A stretch of 64,000 nt of DNA. Source: Caldilineaceae bacterium. GTDB lineage: Bacteria; Chloroflexota; Anaerolineae; Caldilineales; Caldilineaceae. The position numbers and the translations under genes are program-made. The notes beneath the pieces were generated by a model that did not search any database, had not been told where the DNA came from, and saw nothing but the letters and a program-made list of their open reading frames with translations. Positions 27,058 to 37,281 of the stretch are shown piece after piece. The stretch is taken from the NCBI GenBank assembly GCA_022827195.1, contig JAJDTL010000037.1, forward strand, positions 124,001 to 188,000, given 5' to 3'. The first letter of the stretch is position 1. The number at the start of each line of letters is the position of its first letter.

Positions 27058-28536
27058 ATGCGCACGGTGGCTTCCAAGCGCCGGTTGCAGCGTCCCGGCA
27101 CGCCTCTGAAGGTGTTGCAGCAACCGATCCAAGCGGGGATGCGCAAGGTTTTCGACCTGCGCCGGCTTCTTTTCGTGGTTGGCCTGACGTTGATCGTCCT
27201 GCTCTTGCCGACGCCGGCAGGATTGAGCTTGGAGGGGCATAAGGCGATTGCTCTCTTTGTATTTTCGGGCTTGATCCTGGCTTTGGAGCCGGCTCCTCTG
27301 CCTATTGTGGCTTTGCTTGTGCCGATCGTGCAGATTGCCTTGGGGGTTGATGACGCCGGCGGTGCGTTTGCGCCTTTCGGAACACCGGTCGTCTTTCTTA
27401 TCATGGGCAGCCTCTTTCTCGCTGAAGCGTTGCGTAAACATGGTCTCACCAGGCGCCTGGCGCTACATGCGATCGTAGGCAGCGGGGGGCGCTTCGGCCC
27501 GCTGCTCTTAGCACTCATGGCCATTACCGGCGGGCTGAGCATGTTTGTACTCAACACGGCGACGGCCGCCGTTTTGATACCGGTTGCCATAACGATTGCG
27601 CAGCAGGTCCCGCGCCCCGAAGACGGGCGGAAGGCGCTGGCCGTCCTGATTCTGGCCATAGGATACAGTTCGAGCATCGGAGCAATCGCCACGATCATGG
27701 GCAGCGGCGAAAACGCCATTGCCAGCGGCCTGTTGCAGCAGCTGTACGGATTCGGCTTTATCGACTGGATGAAGTACGGCCTGCCGGTGGCGCTGCTACT
27801 GATTCCACTTGCGTGGTTGCTGCTGCAGCGGCTTTTCGCATTGCCGAATTTGACGATTGACATCGAACCGGCGCGGCGGGAGATCGAGCGGCTGGGGAGG
27901 CTTTCCGGACCGGAGAGAGAGATCATCGCCGTGCTACTTATTTCGGTGAGCCTGTGGGTGGCGGGCGGCTACATCGAACATCTGCTGAAGCTGCCCACGA
28001 CGCTATTGAGCAGCGCAGTAATCGCCATCGGGGCGGTTGCCGTTCTCTCAGTCGAAAAGATCGTAGACTGGAGCGATCTGAAGGGCGTGAATTGGGGGGT
28101 GTTTTTTGTTATCGGCGCCGGGCTGACGCTGGGCGATGCCCTGGACAAGACAGGGGCCAGCGGCTGGTTCGCTGATCTAATGGCACCGACTTTTGAAGGG
28201 CTTCCCTTCGTTTTCGTACTTGGTGGCCTGGTCTTACTAGCCTTTTGCATCACACAGTTCATGAACAACGTGCCGCTGGGCGCGATTCTTGCTCCTGTAT
28301 TGATTACGCTGGGCCAGGCCTCGGCGATCGATCCCCTGCGCCTGGTGATCCCGACGATATTCGCGGTCGCGCTTGCATTTGCCCTGCCGAGCGGTTCCGC
28401 GCGGATGATATTGATCGCGGTGACCGGCGTCGTTAACAGGCGCGAGATGTTGCGGGCGGGCATCATTGTTGGGTTGGCCTGTGCAGGTGTGATTTTTGTA
28501 TTCTTTTATGCGCTTAGCCAGTTGGGCTTGATCTGA
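27058..28536 (+). CDS. DASS/SLC13-type anion transporter (SLC13 family permease)
   Basis: 492 residues from ATG 27058, chosen for GGGAGAG upstream. An earlier ATG at 26890 would add 56 basic, Pro-rich residues. About eleven hydrophobic segments begin with LLFVVGLTLIVLLLP. The pattern LSLEGHKAIALFVFSGLILALEP, then NTATAAVLIPVAITIA and later QFMNNVPLGAILAPV, matches the two Asn-Thr/Ser-type motifs of the divalent anion:Na+ symporter family and ArsB-like relatives. The substrate (dicarboxylate, sulfate or other) is not readable. It stands between a TPR gene and a small Rossmann protein. Confidence 0.83.
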   Translation: MRTVASKRRLQRPGTPLKVLQQPIQAGMRKVFDLRRLLFVVGLTLIVLLLPTPAGLSLEGHKAIALFVFSGLILALEPAPLPIVALLVPIVQIALGVDDAGGAFAPFGTPVVFLIMGSLFLAEALRKHGLTRRLALHAIVGSGGRFGPLLLALMAITGGLSMFVLNTATAAVLIPVAITIAQQVPRPEDGRKALAVLILAIGYSSSIGAIATIMGSGENAIASGLLQQLYGFGFIDWMKYGLPVALLLIPLAWLLLQRLFALPNLTIDIEPARREIERLGRLSGPEREIIAVLLISVSLWVAGGYIEHLLKLPTTLLSSAVIAIGAVAVLSVEKIVDWSDLKGVNWGVFFVIGAGLTLGDALDKTGASGWFADLMAPTFEGLPFVFVLGGLVLLAFCITQFMNNVPLGAILAPVLITLGQASAIDPLRLVIPTIFAVALAFALPSGSARMILIAVTGVVNRREMLRAGIIVGLACAGVIFVFFYALSQLGLI

Positions 28537-28629
28537 AGGGATACCCTAGTGAGGCAATCTGTAGGGGACAGTTGGCTGCTTGGCTAAGCGGCGAACCGTC
28601 CGCGAACTCAAAGTCCGAGAGGTGAGACC

Positions 28630-28977
28630 ATGCGAGTGTGGCTCATAGGTGCCGGCAACGTCGGTAGCGTCGCCCTGCGCCAACTGCAGAAAAGCTCGTC
28701 GGTGGAAATCTTTGTCAGCGACCCTTCTGACCAGCCGGAGGCGGTGCGCAGCGGGCTGATCGAGCGCGTCGACCTGGTGGAGAATATTACGCCTGTCAAT
28801 GTCAATGAGATCGCACGCCGTGTGCGGCCTGATTTGATCTTGTTGTCACCTGGAATTGGAGAACAGGGATTCGGGGCGATTGAGGGCAGCAAGGCCCTTT
28901 CGGAGGCGCTCAACTACGAGACAACTGTCGCCAGCGAATATCCCTGCCTGATCCTGTCGCTGTCGAATCAAAGTTGA
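28630..28977 (+). CDS. Small single-domain Rossmann NAD(P)-binding protein
   Basis: 115 residues from ATG 28630, behind GAGAGGTGAGACC. RVWLIGAGNVGSVALRQL is a classical dinucleotide-binding strand-loop-helix, followed by VEIFVSDPSDQPE, whose Asp could contact the adenosine ribose. Then come a VENITPVNVNEIARRV helix and PDLILLSPGIG. It resembles the N-terminal domain of saccharopine-dehydrogenase-like or TrkA-N proteins but has no catalytic domain. It may be a redox or NAD sensor. The STAND NTPase gene follows after 56 bases. Confidence 0.7.
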   Translation: MRVWLIGAGNVGSVALRQLQKSSSVEIFVSDPSDQPEAVRSGLIERVDLVENITPVNVNEIARRVRPDLILLSPGIGEQGFGAIEGSKALSEALNYETTVASEYPCLILSLSNQS

Positions 28978-29033
28978 CCGGCAATTCTGACTGAAGGTTG
29001 ATGCCGTCCGGCGCTATGCAAACGCGGTGAATC

Positions 29034-31211
29034 ATGACAGAAGAGAGTCCGCGCATCCTGCACAATCTGGGTGTTTACCGATTGCGGGGCTTCAGCGGGC
29101 GAAACGCTGAACTGAATACCTTATGCGGGTGGCTGCTCGAAACGCATGAACAGCCTGCCCTTGCGATAAGCGGTGGGCAGGGCCACGGCAAGAGCACAAT
29201 CGCGACGGCTGCCGCTTGGAAGACGATTCATCACTTCCCCGACGGAATCATCTGGGTGGGGGCCGCGGGCGGGGACAGATTTCGCATGTACGACATCGTG
29301 CGAACGCTGGACACCGTCCTCGGCACGACTTTGACGAGGGTCAGCGAGGACCGGTGGGGTATTGGCATCCTTGAGCAGCTCTACCGCCGACGCCGTTTGC
29401 TCATTCTCGACGAGCTCTCGGGCGCAACCGACCGCGAGATCCAAACGCTGGCAGAAATAATAGGGCATCTCCACGACTCCGGCGGTCAATCTCACATTTT
29501 GCTAATCGATCGCGACATTCATCCGGAATTCAGCGATTTGGTCGACGACAGGCACCTGCAACTGGGGGGGCTGTCGCTGGCTGAGGCGGTAGGCTTCGTT
29601 CATGCGCGGGCACCGGAGCGCGTTCGGGACACTGCTTTGCGCAACATCGAGGGCCTATACAAGCGTACGGGCGGCAGACCTTTGAGTATGCGGCTGGCAC
29701 TGGGTCTGCTGGTTGATCTTGGCGTGTGGAGCGATCTCGATCAGCTTCTAGACGAGCTGCCTGAGTCTGACGACGCGGTCGAGATGCCGAGCATCGCGGC
29801 CTTTGCCGTGGAAAACTTCGCCGCGTTTTGGCCGGAGGCAGGCCTGATTCTGGACAGAATGGTCAGTGCGGCAGGAGGCGCAACATATCAGGCTTTGACG
29901 GAGCTGTTTACGCTTGGCATGGGGACCGAGGATGAGAAGCGGCGGACGTTTGAGGCGCTGGTGGAGCGTGCGCTGGTCGAGGTGGACTACTTCAATCGCC
30001 GGATTGTCGTACAGCCTGCGGTGCGCCGCCATCTCGTCGAAGGCGCTGTGATGCTTGGTGAGGACTGGTTCCGCCAGCACTCTCGCTATTATTTGCAGTT
30101 TGCTCAACGCTATCAGGAGTTGCCGATCCAGCGGTGGAAGGAGATCGACCCATTTTGGGGCAATGTTCATTGGGGCGCCGACTGGGCCACGGACCGGGTT
30201 GAGCGCCTTTTCGGCCGATCTGTTGAGGAGTTGATCAGCGAGCCGCTGGAGAACGAGGGCCTGCGCGACATGCCGATCAATTTCATGGAGGTGCAGAACG
30301 ACCTCAAATTGATGCGGGACTATGCGCTGGCGCTTGCTCACTATGCCTTTTGGCGTCACCCGCCCGGCATCTGGCGCTGGCTCTGCGGAGGGGCGGTGGC
30401 TGCGATTGCGCTCGGCGATGTCGACGACTTTGGATTGATGCTGGCCAATATAGGACGTCAACGATTCTTCAACGGCGAGGTCATGGAAGCGATCGAATGG
30501 TTGCAGCGGGCGATGCGGATATTCGACGAACGGGACATGCTGATGGCGATGGCTTACGGGCATACCGACCTGGGCACGTCGTTCCGCGTATTGGAGGAGC
30601 CGCGACAGGCGCTGGACCACTTCTGGCTGGCTTTCGAGGCGGCGGCGCAACAAGGCGACCCCCGTTCACTGGTGCCGGCATACATGAATCTTGGCAGCGC
30701 ATATTTGAGTCTTAACAACTTTGAGCGTGCAGTGGAGTATCATCGCAAGGCGCTGCGAGTGGCGCTGCGCCTGGGCGATGAGCAGCTCGTAGCAAGCGCG
30801 CATAATAACCTGGGGTTGGCGATGGAAGGAATGGCAATGTACGCCGAAGCGCAAAGGGCTTACGAGTCTGCGCTGACAGTCTTCCTGCGCAACCGCGACG
30901 AGGCGGGCATCAGCACATGCTATAACAACCTGGGCTCGGTGAGCTATGCCAGAGACGAGTTCGCGGCGGCGCTGGACTGGTACGAAAAAGACCTGGAGCT
31001 TTCCGATTTGCGGGGCGCCTGGATGGATAAGGCGGCGACCCTCCACAACCTTGGTCACGTAGCGCTTGAGCAGGGCAATTACGAGCACGCGACCGAATAT
31101 TTTGTACGGAGCCGCGAGCTGTATGCCGCCTTTCAACTGGAGGAGTACGTTGCCGAGGAGGACGACATGCTCGCCTACGTAGACGCTGTATCCTCACCAG
31201 ACCGTAGCTAA
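29034..31211 (+). CDS. STAND-type NTPase (NB-ARC-like) with C-terminal TPR repeats
   Basis: 725 residues. After a 20-residue lead (RGFSGRNAELNTL) the Walker A motif GGQGHGKST is at 47-55, and Walker B LLILDE at about 122-127. ILLIDRDIHPEF is a sensor-like strand, and TGGRPLSMRLAL carries the GxP motif typical of NB-ARC/STAND proteins. A winged-helix-like region follows. From about 450 to 710 there are TPR units with the repeated phrases AYMNLGSAYLSL, AHNNLGLAMEGM, CYNNLGSVSYA and TLHNLGHVAL. Such proteins are nucleotide-controlled switches in signalling or antiviral defence. No effector domain is fused, so a partner would be needed. Confidence 0.82.
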   Translation: MTEESPRILHNLGVYRLRGFSGRNAELNTLCGWLLETHEQPALAISGGQGHGKSTIATAAAWKTIHHFPDGIIWVGAAGGDRFRMYDIVRTLDTVLGTTLTRVSEDRWGIGILEQLYRRRRLLILDELSGATDREIQTLAEIIGHLHDSGGQSHILLIDRDIHPEFSDLVDDRHLQLGGLSLAEAVGFVHARAPERVRDTALRNIEGLYKRTGGRPLSMRLALGLLVDLGVWSDLDQLLDELPESDDAVEMPSIAAFAVENFAAFWPEAGLILDRMVSAAGGATYQALTELFTLGMGTEDEKRRTFEALVERALVEVDYFNRRIVVQPAVRRHLVEGAVMLGEDWFRQHSRYYLQFAQRYQELPIQRWKEIDPFWGNVHWGADWATDRVERLFGRSVEELISEPLENEGLRDMPINFMEVQNDLKLMRDYALALAHYAFWRHPPGIWRWLCGGAVAAIALGDVDDFGLMLANIGRQRFFNGEVMEAIEWLQRAMRIFDERDMLMAMAYGHTDLGTSFRVLEEPRQALDHFWLAFEAAAQQGDPRSLVPAYMNLGSAYLSLNNFERAVEYHRKALRVALRLGDEQLVASAHNNLGLAMEGMAMYAEAQRAYESALTVFLRNRDEAGISTCYNNLGSVSYARDEFAAALDWYEKDLELSDLRGAWMDKAATLHNLGHVALEQGNYEHATEYFVRSRELYAAFQLEEYVAEEDDMLAYVDAVSSPDRS

Positions 31212-31249
31212 CGCTAACGAAACGCTTACATATTCAAACGATCGGAATC

Positions 31250-31278
31250 TTGTCATGCGACAGGAACTATGCTACACT
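31250..31278 (+). promoter_or_regulatory. groESL promoter
   Basis: TTGTCA (31250-31255), a 17-base spacer, and TACACT (31273-31278). The transcript would start about 31285, immediately before the CIRCE element. Confidence 0.7.
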
Positions 31279-31288
31279 TTCTGATGGT

Positions 31289-31315
31289 TTAGCACTCAGG
31301 GCACTTGAGTGCCAA
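31289..31315 (+). promoter_or_regulatory. CIRCE operator (HrcA binding site)
   Basis: TTAGCACTC, nine bases, GAGTGCCAA. The consensus is TTAGCACTC-N9-GAGTGCTAA, so there is a single mismatch. It lies just downstream of the groESL promoter -10 box, the usual site for HrcA repression that is relieved on heat shock. No hrcA gene is in the window. Confidence 0.92.
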
Positions 31316-31479
31316 GCGGCCCTGAATATGCCGGCCTGACCTCGAGTGGCCGCCCAAAGCGTGAGCCACGACAGGACGGTTGGTTGAAGTCGAACCGATG
31401 CACCCGCCTCTTTTGGCGGGCGAAGCAATTAACACCGTTTACCAATCAGGAAGCGTCGCAAAGCAAGGAGGAAGGTCGC

Positions 31480-31770
31480 ATGAATCTTAAGCCGCTTGGT
31501 GACCGGCTGGTAGTCCAGCCTCTGGAAGGGGAGGAGCAGACTTCCACTGGTATCTATCTGCCGGAAACTGCCAAAGAGAAGCCCCAGCAAGGCGAGGTGG
31601 TCGCTGCGGGTCCCGGCGCACGGGACGAAGGCGGAAAACGCATCGATATGGAGGTCTCCGTCGGTGATATCGTGCTGTACGCGAAATATTCCGGCACAAA
31701 CATCAAGCTGGATACGACCGAATATCTGATTCTCAAGGAGTCCGATGTTCTGGCGCTGGTAGAAAGTTAG
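31480..31770 (+). CDS. groES: Co-chaperonin GroES (10 kDa)
   Basis: 96 residues from ATG 31480, behind AAGGAGGAAGG; the frame is open upstream but the protein begins [14 protein letters not shown]. It is the seven-fold lid of GroEL. The mobile loop is [20 protein letters not shown], and GEVVAAGPG and [13 protein letters not shown] are family blocks. It is first in the groES-groEL operon behind a promoter and CIRCE operator, 79 bases before groEL. Confidence 0.96.
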   Translation: MNLKPLGDRLVVQPLEGEEQTSTGIYLPETAKEKPQQGEVVAAGPGARDEGGKRIDMEVSVGDIVLYAKYSGTNIKLDTTEYLILKESDVLALVES

Positions 31771-31843
31771 TCGTTGTTACAATCGAAACTGAAAGGGTTC
31801 AGATTCCCCGCCATTGAAGAGCGGGACAAACCGGAGGAGATAG

Positions 31844-33487
<1,644 letters not shown>

Positions 33488-33525
33488 GTTTGGTCGGTGT
33501 GCCGAAGTAAACTGAGTTGATTTGC

Positions 33526-33560
33526 GGCGCCGGGGATGAAAAGTCCCCGGCGCCTTCTTT
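33526..33560 (+). terminator. Terminator of groESL operon
   Basis: Perfect 11-bp stem GGCGCCGGGGA / TCCCCGGCGCC with a 7-base loop, followed by TTCTTT, 39 bases after the groEL stop. Confidence 0.88.
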
Positions 33561-33698
33561 GCAATCTAGGAAGAGAGCGATTCCTGCAACCGCTCAAGAC
33601 CTATATTCCGAATCTGCGGCAAGTATTCTTGGGTGACGGATTGCGCTCAATGACTGTTGAAAGGAGTGATATGGCGCGAAACTATAGCAAGGGCGCCT

Positions 33699-34313
33699 CT
33701 ATGGATGCACGACGAGATATCCGCCGCCGGCGCAGGCGCGGCAAAGAGCGCGGCCATTCGTTTCGACCTCGCGCTCGTTGATGATCTCCTCGCCGCACAT
33801 TCCACACTTGGCGCGGGCGGCGGCGCGGCTGACGATTGCGGCGACGGGCTGCGCGAGTCTTACCGGCTGGATGGTGAGCAACTCTTCGTCGGGCATGCGT
33901 TGGTAGCCGTGGAGCATGGCGAAGTAGCGGCGCGCCTGCTCGGGCGCGTAACGATGCGACTTTTCACGTACGTCCAATTGCGGGGCTACGCGCAGCGCCT
34001 GTTCCGTTTTCACGTCGACGAAGGTGGCCGCCATCTTGCCGTAGTCCTCGACGCGCAGTGTGCGCCGACCGACCGACACGCCTGCGACGGCCTCGACGCC
34101 ATCGACGAAACAGCCATCGGTTTCGACGATCACCAGCAGCCTCTTGTCGGCGCGGGGAACGTCGAGATTCAGTGCCTTGGCACCTGCGATGGCGGCGCGG
34201 GCGCCCAGCACCTGGCGCGGGCAGAGATGCTTGTGGCGGGCGGAAGCGAGTTCGAGCGCCTTTTGCAGCGTGGGGGCAATCTCAAGTTCCTCGGTTTCAG
34301 GCAGCATGGCCAT
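33699..34313 (-). CDS. FmdE-like protein with C-terminal zinc finger
   Basis: 204 residues from ATG 34313, with AAGGAG eight bases upstream. RHKHLCPRQVLGARAAIAGA matches the conserved H-x-C-P start of the FmdE domain, first described as a subunit of formylmethanofuran dehydrogenase. LLVIVETDGCFVDGV and TLRVEDYGKMAATFVD continue the fold, and CGMCGEEI then CRAC near the C-terminus form a four-Cys zinc site. No methanofuran genes are nearby, so the methanogenic name does not apply. Stand-alone FmdE proteins are suspected metal or cofactor binding enzymes. It is convergent with groEL. Confidence 0.8.
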   Translation of the reverse strand: MAMLPETEELEIAPTLQKALELASARHKHLCPRQVLGARAAIAGAKALNLDVPRADKRLLVIVETDGCFVDGVEAVAGVSVGRRTLRVEDYGKMAATFVDVKTEQALRVAPQLDVREKSHRYAPEQARRYFAMLHGYQRMPDEELLTIQPVRLAQPVAAIVSRAAARAKCGMCGEEIINEREVETNGRALCRACAGGGYLVVHP

Positions 34314-34403
34314 CTCGGCATCTCCTTGCGTGCGACGGATCCGGACTGAGGTCTCCCGGTCCGGCCGGCTTCGGGGCTCTCGCAGACTCAAGCGCGTACC
34401 AGC

Positions 34404-34412
34404 ATTATACCA
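34404..34412 (-). promoter_or_regulatory. Extended -10 promoter for FmdE-like gene
   Basis: Minus strand TGGTATAAT: a perfect TATAAT (34404-34409) preceded by TG-N, the extended -10 form. No good -35 is present. The ATG lies about 85 bases downstream of the expected start. Confidence 0.5.
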
Positions 34413-34515
34413 CTTCCGGTTCGACGCGAATTCCATTTGCAGCATAAGCGTGGGCGAAAAGGACAGCTTCAGTCGACGCGAAAGGGGTAGCCCCGTGTCG
34501 GAAGCCCGGCGGCTG

Positions 34516-34524
34516 TGTTAGAAT
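34516..34524 (+). promoter_or_regulatory. Possible extended -10 promoter of mnmA (leaderless)
   Basis: TGTTAGAAT: TAGAAT (34519-34524) with TG at the extended position. The expected start coincides with the ATG at 34531, which has no Shine-Dalgarno sequence. Confidence 0.35.
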
Positions 34525-34530
34525 ACGGCC

Positions 34531-35715
34531 ATGATGGACGAGACAACAATGCAAAGGGAAGGCAAAACTCCATCCGAGACGACGGTCGTTGTCGCAATGA
34601 GCGGGGGCGTCGACAGCTCGGTCGCGGCCGCTCTTCTGACGGAAAAGGGGTTCCGCTGCATCGGCGTGATGATGCGGCTGTGGGCGGAGGTGTCGAGCGG
34701 GGAAGGCTCGGGAAACAAGTGCTGCGACGAGGAGAGCGTGGACGATGCCCGCCGCGTGGCCGATCGGTTGGGCATGCCATTCTATCTGATCAACGTCGAG
34801 ACGCCGTTCAAGGAAAAGGTGGTCGACCTCTTCATTGATGGCTATAGCGCCGGGCTTACGCCCAACCCTTGTTTGGCCTGCAATCGGCACATTCGCTTCG
34901 ATTACCTGCTCAACTATGCCCGCCGCCTGGGGGCGGATTTTCTGGCAACAGGCCACTATGCCCGCTTGCGGCGGCAGACGGACGGCAGCGTGCAGTTGCT
35001 GCGAGGGACGGACGCACACAAAGACCAGTCCTATGTGCTGAGTATGCTGGGGCAGGCGGAACTGCACGACCTGCTCTTCCCCGTCGGGGAGTACACGAAG
35101 GAAGCGGTGCGGGGGATGGCCCTGGCCCGCGGACTGCCCATCCACAGCAAGCACGATTCGATGGACCTTTGTTTCGTGGTTGATGACGACTACCGCCGTT
35201 TTCTGCGTGCGTGGGCGCCCGAGGCGATGGAGCCGGGCGCGATCGTCGATTTGAGCGGAAAGGTGCTGGGCAGGCACGATGGGCTGCCGAACTACACGGT
35301 AGGTCAACGGAAGGGGCTGGGCCTGAGCGGCACGTCGGCGCCGCTATACGTGGCCGCCCTGGACCACGACAACAACCAGTTGGTCGTAGGTCCGGCTGAG
35401 AAGGTGGGCAGGACGGAGATGATTGCGGAAGGGGTCAACTGGACACTGGGAAGGCCGGTTGGAGCCGGAAGCCGCGTACAGTGTCAGATCCGCTACACGG
35501 GCCGTCCCATTGACTGCCTGATTCATCACCTGGAAGACGGCTGCGTTCGCGTTCTGTTCGAAGCGCCATTGAGCGGGATCAGTCCCGGCCAGGGCGCAGT
35601 CTTTTACGACGGCGAGACATGCCTGGGGGGCGGGCTGATCGCTAACATGGGCCGTGACGAGGTAGGAATCGGAGGCAACCGGACGGTTGGCCAGCAGGTG
35701 AATTCGGGAAATTAA
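34531..35715 (+). CDS. mnmA: tRNA-uridine 2-sulfurtransferase MnmA
   Basis: 394 residues. It thiolates the wobble uridine of Lys, Glu and Gln tRNAs. The PP-loop [12 protein letters not shown] is near residues 24-35. The catalytic Cys pair is in [12 protein letters not shown] and [32 protein letters not shown] and [14 protein letters not shown] are family blocks, and a C-terminal beta-barrel ends with the [17 protein letters not shown] segment. The start lacks a ribosome-binding site. The sulfur donor is probably the cysteine desulfurase at 23690-24883. Confidence 0.96.
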   Translation: MMDETTMQREGKTPSETTVVVAMSGGVDSSVAAALLTEKGFRCIGVMMRLWAEVSSGEGSGNKCCDEESVDDARRVADRLGMPFYLINVETPFKEKVVDLFIDGYSAGLTPNPCLACNRHIRFDYLLNYARRLGADFLATGHYARLRRQTDGSVQLLRGTDAHKDQSYVLSMLGQAELHDLLFPVGEYTKEAVRGMALARGLPIHSKHDSMDLCFVVDDDYRRFLRAWAPEAMEPGAIVDLSGKVLGRHDGLPNYTVGQRKGLGLSGTSAPLYVAALDHDNNQLVVGPAEKVGRTEMIAEGVNWTLGRPVGAGSRVQCQIRYTGRPIDCLIHHLEDGCVRVLFEAPLSGISPGQGAVFYDGETCLGGGLIANMGRDEVGIGGNRTVGQQVNSGN

Positions 35716-35752
35716 CGTCAGAGCAGTCTTGTTGGTTCTCGGTACGCCGCCC

Positions 35753-36013
35753 ATGCCACTATCGCTCAATCCGACCATCCTGCTGGCAACCCTAATGGCG
35801 GCGGGCTACGCAACTGTCTTCCACCTGTGGACAGGCCGCACCTTGCGCGATCTTTTGCTATTTCTGGTAGCGGCTTCGGCCGGGTTCGGGTTGGGGCAGT
35901 GGGCCGGGACCTCTTTGCAGTTGGGAATCCTGCGGGTGGGGCAGCTATTCCTTTTGGAGGCGACGGTTGCATCGGTGCTTGCCCTCATTCTAGTCAGTCT
36001 GTTGATAGATTAG
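35753..36013 (+). CDS. Small hypothetical membrane protein
   Basis: 86 residues from ATG 35753; an upstream TTG adds eight. Three hydrophobic segments are visible: ILLATLMAAGYATVFHLW, LLLFLVAASAGFGLGQW and LEATVASVLALILVSLLI. I do not recognise the family. It follows mnmA by 37 bases and precedes another small membrane protein, with which it may be cotranscribed. Confidence 0.6.
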   Translation: MPLSLNPTILLATLMAAGYATVFHLWTGRTLRDLLLFLVAASAGFGLGQWAGTSLQLGILRVGQLFLLEATVASVLALILVSLLID

Positions 36014-36097
36014 CCAGAATATGCTTGCGGCCCGCCAGAGTTGCGCTCAGGCCGCAGAGGCGAATGTTCGTTCGGCCTCTTCGAGAAGGAGACCGTC

Positions 36098-36478
36098 GTG
36101 GTCAGCGCCACAGTTCGGGACATTGCGATCATTCTCGTCGCCATAGAAATCCTGATCATGAACGGGCTGCTCATCGTGCTCGTCTGGCAGGTATGGCGTC
36201 TCATCAAGATGATAGGCGCCGAGATAAAGCCGGTAATCAAAGATGGTCAGGAAACGGTCGGCACGGTGAAAGGCTCGGCGGAATTTGTCAGCTCGAGCTT
36301 TATCAGTCCCCTCATTTCCGCCAGCAGCAGGCTGGCCGGGCTTCGCCGTTCTGCGCAGGTCATGAAGTCCGAACTTGAGAGCTCGATGGGAGGGGTGGCG
36401 CCTTCCCAGCGGCGTTCAGGAGCCGCTGATGGAGACCCATCTCAGCCCAGGCAAGGGGACCAGCCTCCGCCATCCTGA
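36098..36478 (+). CDS. Hypothetical single-pass membrane protein
   Basis: 126 residues from GTG 36098, chosen because GAAGGAG lies six bases upstream. One hydrophobic helix (IAIILVAIEILIMNGLLIVL) is followed by an amphipathic region that could form a coiled coil (IKPVIKDGQETVGTVKGSAEF), then a Ser/Pro/Gln-rich tail. It is similar in outline to DUF948-type proteins, with low certainty. No function is readable. Confidence 0.6.
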   Translation: MVSATVRDIAIILVAIEILIMNGLLIVLVWQVWRLIKMIGAEIKPVIKDGQETVGTVKGSAEFVSSSFISPLISASSRLAGLRRSAQVMKSELESSMGGVAPSQRRSGAADGDPSQPRQGDQPPPS

Positions 36479-36723
36479 GGAAAGGCGCCCCGAAGTCCTC
36501 TTTGCAATAGGGGGCGTCCCACTCCTGCTTTCGCCCGTCGCAAGGCCTGTCCAGCGGCCTTGTGCACCCTACCGATACATTTGCCAGAGTAGAGTAGCAG
36601 GTCGATTGTCGGATTCAGATTGACGATTCGGCGGGTATTTCTGCACCTGATGTAATGAGAGTTTGGGGGCCCAGGAAGAATGAGGCAACCGGAACACGGG
36701 CGAAGGGGCTTTCAAAGAAAAGC

Positions 36724-37281
36724 ATGAACTACTGGCAGACCGAGTTGGTTCGTTTGCGGGGCGTGGAGCCTGACGACGGGGAGATCTTCTGGCGTTGGAA
36801 CCAGGACAGCGAGATGGCCCGCAATCTGGATTTTGTGTGGCCACCGGTTTCAGCTGCGCAAGTGCGTAGATGGGCTGAATCGGTGGCGGAGAAGAAACTG
36901 GAAGGGGACAGCTTCGATTGGGTCATCGAGAACAGCGAGGGAGGGCAGGTCGGCTTTATCCACACGCACAATTGCCAACCCCGCAGCGGCGTTTTTAGGT
37001 ATGGAGTCGGCATCGAGGCACGCCACCGGCGCAAGGGGTATGCCGCGGCTGCGATTCTGCTGGTGCTGCGATATTACTTTCAGGAGTTACGTTACCAGAA
37101 GGTAAACGTAACGATGCACAGCGAGAACGGGGCCTCGCGAGCGCTGCATGAGCGACTTGGTTTTTTGCATGAGGGCACGATACGGCGGGCGGAATTCACC
37201 GGGGGCCGCTATCTGGATGCGTTTTGCTACGGCCTGACAATCGAGGAGTGGGAGGAGCGATACGGAGAGACCGGCCGATGA
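36724..37281 (+). CDS. GNAT acetyltransferase, RimJ/RimL type
   Basis: 185 residues from ATG 36724; an ATG at 36655 would add 23 residues with no counterpart. The RimL-like pattern is RLRGVEPDDGEIFWRWNQDSE near the start, VGIEARHRRKGYAAAAILLVL for the acetyl-CoA pyrophosphate loop, and NVTMHSENGASRALHERLGF. The acceptor is unknown: a protein N-terminus, an antibiotic or a small amine are possible. The stop overlaps the next start in ATGA, so the two genes are translationally coupled. Confidence 0.83.
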   Translation: MNYWQTELVRLRGVEPDDGEIFWRWNQDSEMARNLDFVWPPVSAAQVRRWAESVAEKKLEGDSFDWVIENSEGGQVGFIHTHNCQPRSGVFRYGVGIEARHRRKGYAAAAILLVLRYYFQELRYQKVNVTMHSENGASRALHERLGFLHEGTIRRAEFTGGRYLDAFCYGLTIEEWEERYGETGR

